Shown: in pieces, positions 6,173 through 7,347 of the stretch | Layout of the letters: each line of letters starts with the position of its first letter | Numbering within the stretch: the stretch's first letter is position 1 | From: Bacteroidaceae bacterium | Lineage (GTDB): Bacteria; Bacteroidota; Bacteroidia; Bacteroidales; Bacteroidaceae | Reading direction: 5' to 3' | DNA length: 7,347 nt | NCBI GenBank assembly: GCA_017466965.1 | Contig: JAFTTD010000257.1 | Span: 1 to 7,347, forward strand | The notes under the pieces: model-generated | Told to the model about the DNA's origin: nothing | Databases searched by the model: none | Seen by the model: only the letters and a program-made list of their open reading frames with translations | Made by a program: the position numbers and the translations under genes

Positions 6173-7263
6173 TTTTCTTTTTTATACCAACTTATTGTTT
6201 CTTCTACTCCGCGTTCCAGGTTCCATTGTGGAACGTATCCTAATTCTCGCATCATGGGAGTGATGTCGCACTGCCAGTTGCGCTGTTTCATTATTTTGTA
6301 TTTGTCGGCGTTCAGTGTTGACGGTTTGCCAGTGAAGCGTGACAAAAGTTCTGATATGGCGGAGACGCCTTTCAGCACCCATAGCGGTGCCTTGATGTGC
6401 ATAACCCCTGATATGCCAAGTTCTCGCTGCACGAGGTCGCTGAAAGCACGACTTGTATATACATATCCGTCTGTGACAAAATATGTGCGTCCTGTGATTC
6501 TGCGGTCTGTTGCGGCGAAGATGGCTCCGACAAGGTCTTTTACATAAACGAATGTTATCTCTTGCGGTTTGAAGCCTACGGCAAAGTCAATGTGCGACTT
6601 AATGCTTTTTGCCATAAGGAAATAGTCGCGTTCGCGTGGGCCATATACTCCTGTAGGTCTGAATATGACGGTTGGGAATTCTTTGCCAAGCGATTTCAGG
6701 TATTCTTCGCTCTTTATTTTGCTCTTTCCGTATGCTGTGTTGGGCATAGGCTCATCAGCCTCTGTCATAGGTGTATATACTGATTTTCTGACAGTGTATC
6801 GGCTTATGAACTCAACGTCTTCTTCTGCACCGTTGAGAAGTTCTACATCGTGGGGCTTTATGGCGCTTTCCCTTAGTGGCCCCAATACGCTGAGGCTGCT
6901 GACGTAGATGAACTGCTGTGGCACCATGTCGAGCTTGCGCAAAGTCTCAACAAGATTGTAGGTGCAATGGTAATTAGCTCGTTCGAACTCCTCTTTGTGA
7001 AGGCATTTTGTTGCTCCTGCTGCATGGATGATGATGTCCCACTTTCCGTATTTGTTTTTGAAGTCGGTAAGCTGTTTTTCAAGGCTTTCTTCATCTTCCA
7101 TGTCAAGAGTCGCAAATTTCAGCCATTCGCTTTGCAGCCATTTCCTTTTTGAACCGCGTCTCATTCCTGCCCAGACGCTCATGCGGCGGCGTAGTGCCTC
7201 TTCGCAAAGGAAACTGCCTATAAATCCGCTTGCTCCGGTAATTAATATTTTTGTTTGTTCCAT
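6163..7263 (-). CDS. Extended SDR, NAD-dependent epimerase/dehydratase family
   Basis: This is a cytosolic NAD(P)-dependent oxidoreductase of the extended short-chain dehydrogenase family. The Rossmann signature GASGFIG is at residues 10-16, HAAGAT at 80-85 follows a typical beta4 strand, YVSSLSV at 120-126 supplies the catalytic serine, and Y178-x3-K182 (YGKSK) completes the active site. FRPTGVYGPRERDYF (201-215) is the usual substrate-side motif. The length of 366 residues is slightly above average because residues 131-165 form an extra segment between the serine and YxxxK motifs. Members act as sugar-nucleotide epimerases, hydroxysteroid-type dehydrogenases or 3-ketosphinganine reductases. 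The coupled PAP2 gene favours a lipid role, but the substrate cannot be read from the sequence. ATG 7263 follows an A-rich leader, as is usual in Bacteroidales. Confidence 0.88.
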   Translation of the reverse strand: MEQTKILITGASGFIGSFLCEEALRRRMSVWAGMRRGSKRKWLQSEWLKFATLDMEDEESLEKQLTDFKNKYGKWDIIIHAAGATKCLHKEEFERANYHCTYNLVETLRKLDMVPQQFIYVSSLSVLGPLRESAIKPHDVELLNGAEEDVEFISRYTVRKSVYTPMTEADEPMPNTAYGKSKIKSEEYLKSLGKEFPTVIFRPTGVYGPRERDYFLMAKSIKSHIDFAVGFKPQEITFVYVKDLVGAIFAATDRRITGRTYFVTDGYVYTSRAFSDLVQRELGISGVMHIKAPLWVLKGVSAISELLSRFTGKPSTLNADKYKIMKQRNWQCDITPMMRELGYVPQWNLERGVEETISWYKKEKWL

Positions 7264-7268
7264 TTTAG

Positions 7269-7347
7269 TTTTTAAGTTTTTGAGTTCTGAAGTTTTTGAG
7301 TTGCTTACCTTGTAACAAAAGGAGTTGAGGAGTTCGGGAGTTCAGGA
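7269..7347. repeat. In-register 8-bp repeat tract
   Basis: From 7269 the DNA divides into octamers in constant register: TTTTTAAG, TTTTTGAG, TTCTGAAG, TTTTTGAG, two diverged units (7301-7316), then AAAAGGAG, TTGAGGAG, TTCGGGAG and TTCAGGA at the window edge. The 13-mer AAGTTTTTGAGTT recurs exactly at 7274 and 7290, and GGAGTT recurs at 7321, 7329 and 7337. The tract occupies the whole visible leader of the dehydrogenase/PAP2 operon and probably continues beyond the window. It could change length by slippage and alter promoter or leader spacing, but no promoter can be placed. Confidence 0.65.

Overview
The window looks like a chromosomal segment of a Bacteroidales bacterium, most likely from the Prevotella group. 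The evidence is a BspA-type leucine-rich-repeat surface protein with a Por/T9SS-like C-terminal tail, an ECF sigma factor whose region 4 has the Bacteroidetes-type PHSSSSQL-RAK signature, A-rich leaders in place of strong Shine-Dalgarno sites, and moderately AT-rich DNA. The genus is an inference from family content; no rRNA or other marker gene is present.

Layout. Positions 1-127 are apparently noncoding and unrelated to what follows. From about 128 to 2917 (+) runs a large BspA-like protein that begins in the middle of a repeat. It has no signal peptide and no in-frame ATG until residue 503, so the gene has lost its 5' end. A strong hairpin terminator (2959-3025) follows. The intergenic stretch up to 3354 carries a tandem 22-bp repeat array and one copy of a 34-bp direct repeat. 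On the minus strand, 3355-5034 (open to 5097) encodes the most interesting gene: an ECF sigma factor joined in one polypeptide to a transmembrane helix, a Ser/Thr/Pro-rich linker and a C-terminal outer-membrane beta-barrel of about eight strands. Upstream of it are a hairpin leader and then two minus-strand genes overlapping by 10 nt. These are an extended short-chain dehydrogenase (6163-7263) and an Aur1-like PAP2 membrane phosphatase/phosphotransferase (5207-6172). The right edge (7269-7347) is an in-register 8-bp repeat tract upstream of that operon.

How the genes may work together. The dehydrogenase and PAP2 protein form a translationally coupled pair, plausibly in lipid metabolism, with sphingolipid synthesis as a candidate. 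The sigma/barrel protein would link the outer membrane directly to transcription by crossing both membranes. Its layout recalls the dual-membrane-spanning anti-sigma factors (Dma) of Bacteroides, but here the sigma factor itself is covalently attached and no separate anti-sigma domain is visible. The sigma gene is flanked by two copies of a 34-bp direct repeat (30/34 identical, offset exactly 2022 bp). The upstream copy is the 3' end of the PAP2 gene, which raises the possibility that the sigma gene arrived as a unit at that 3' end.
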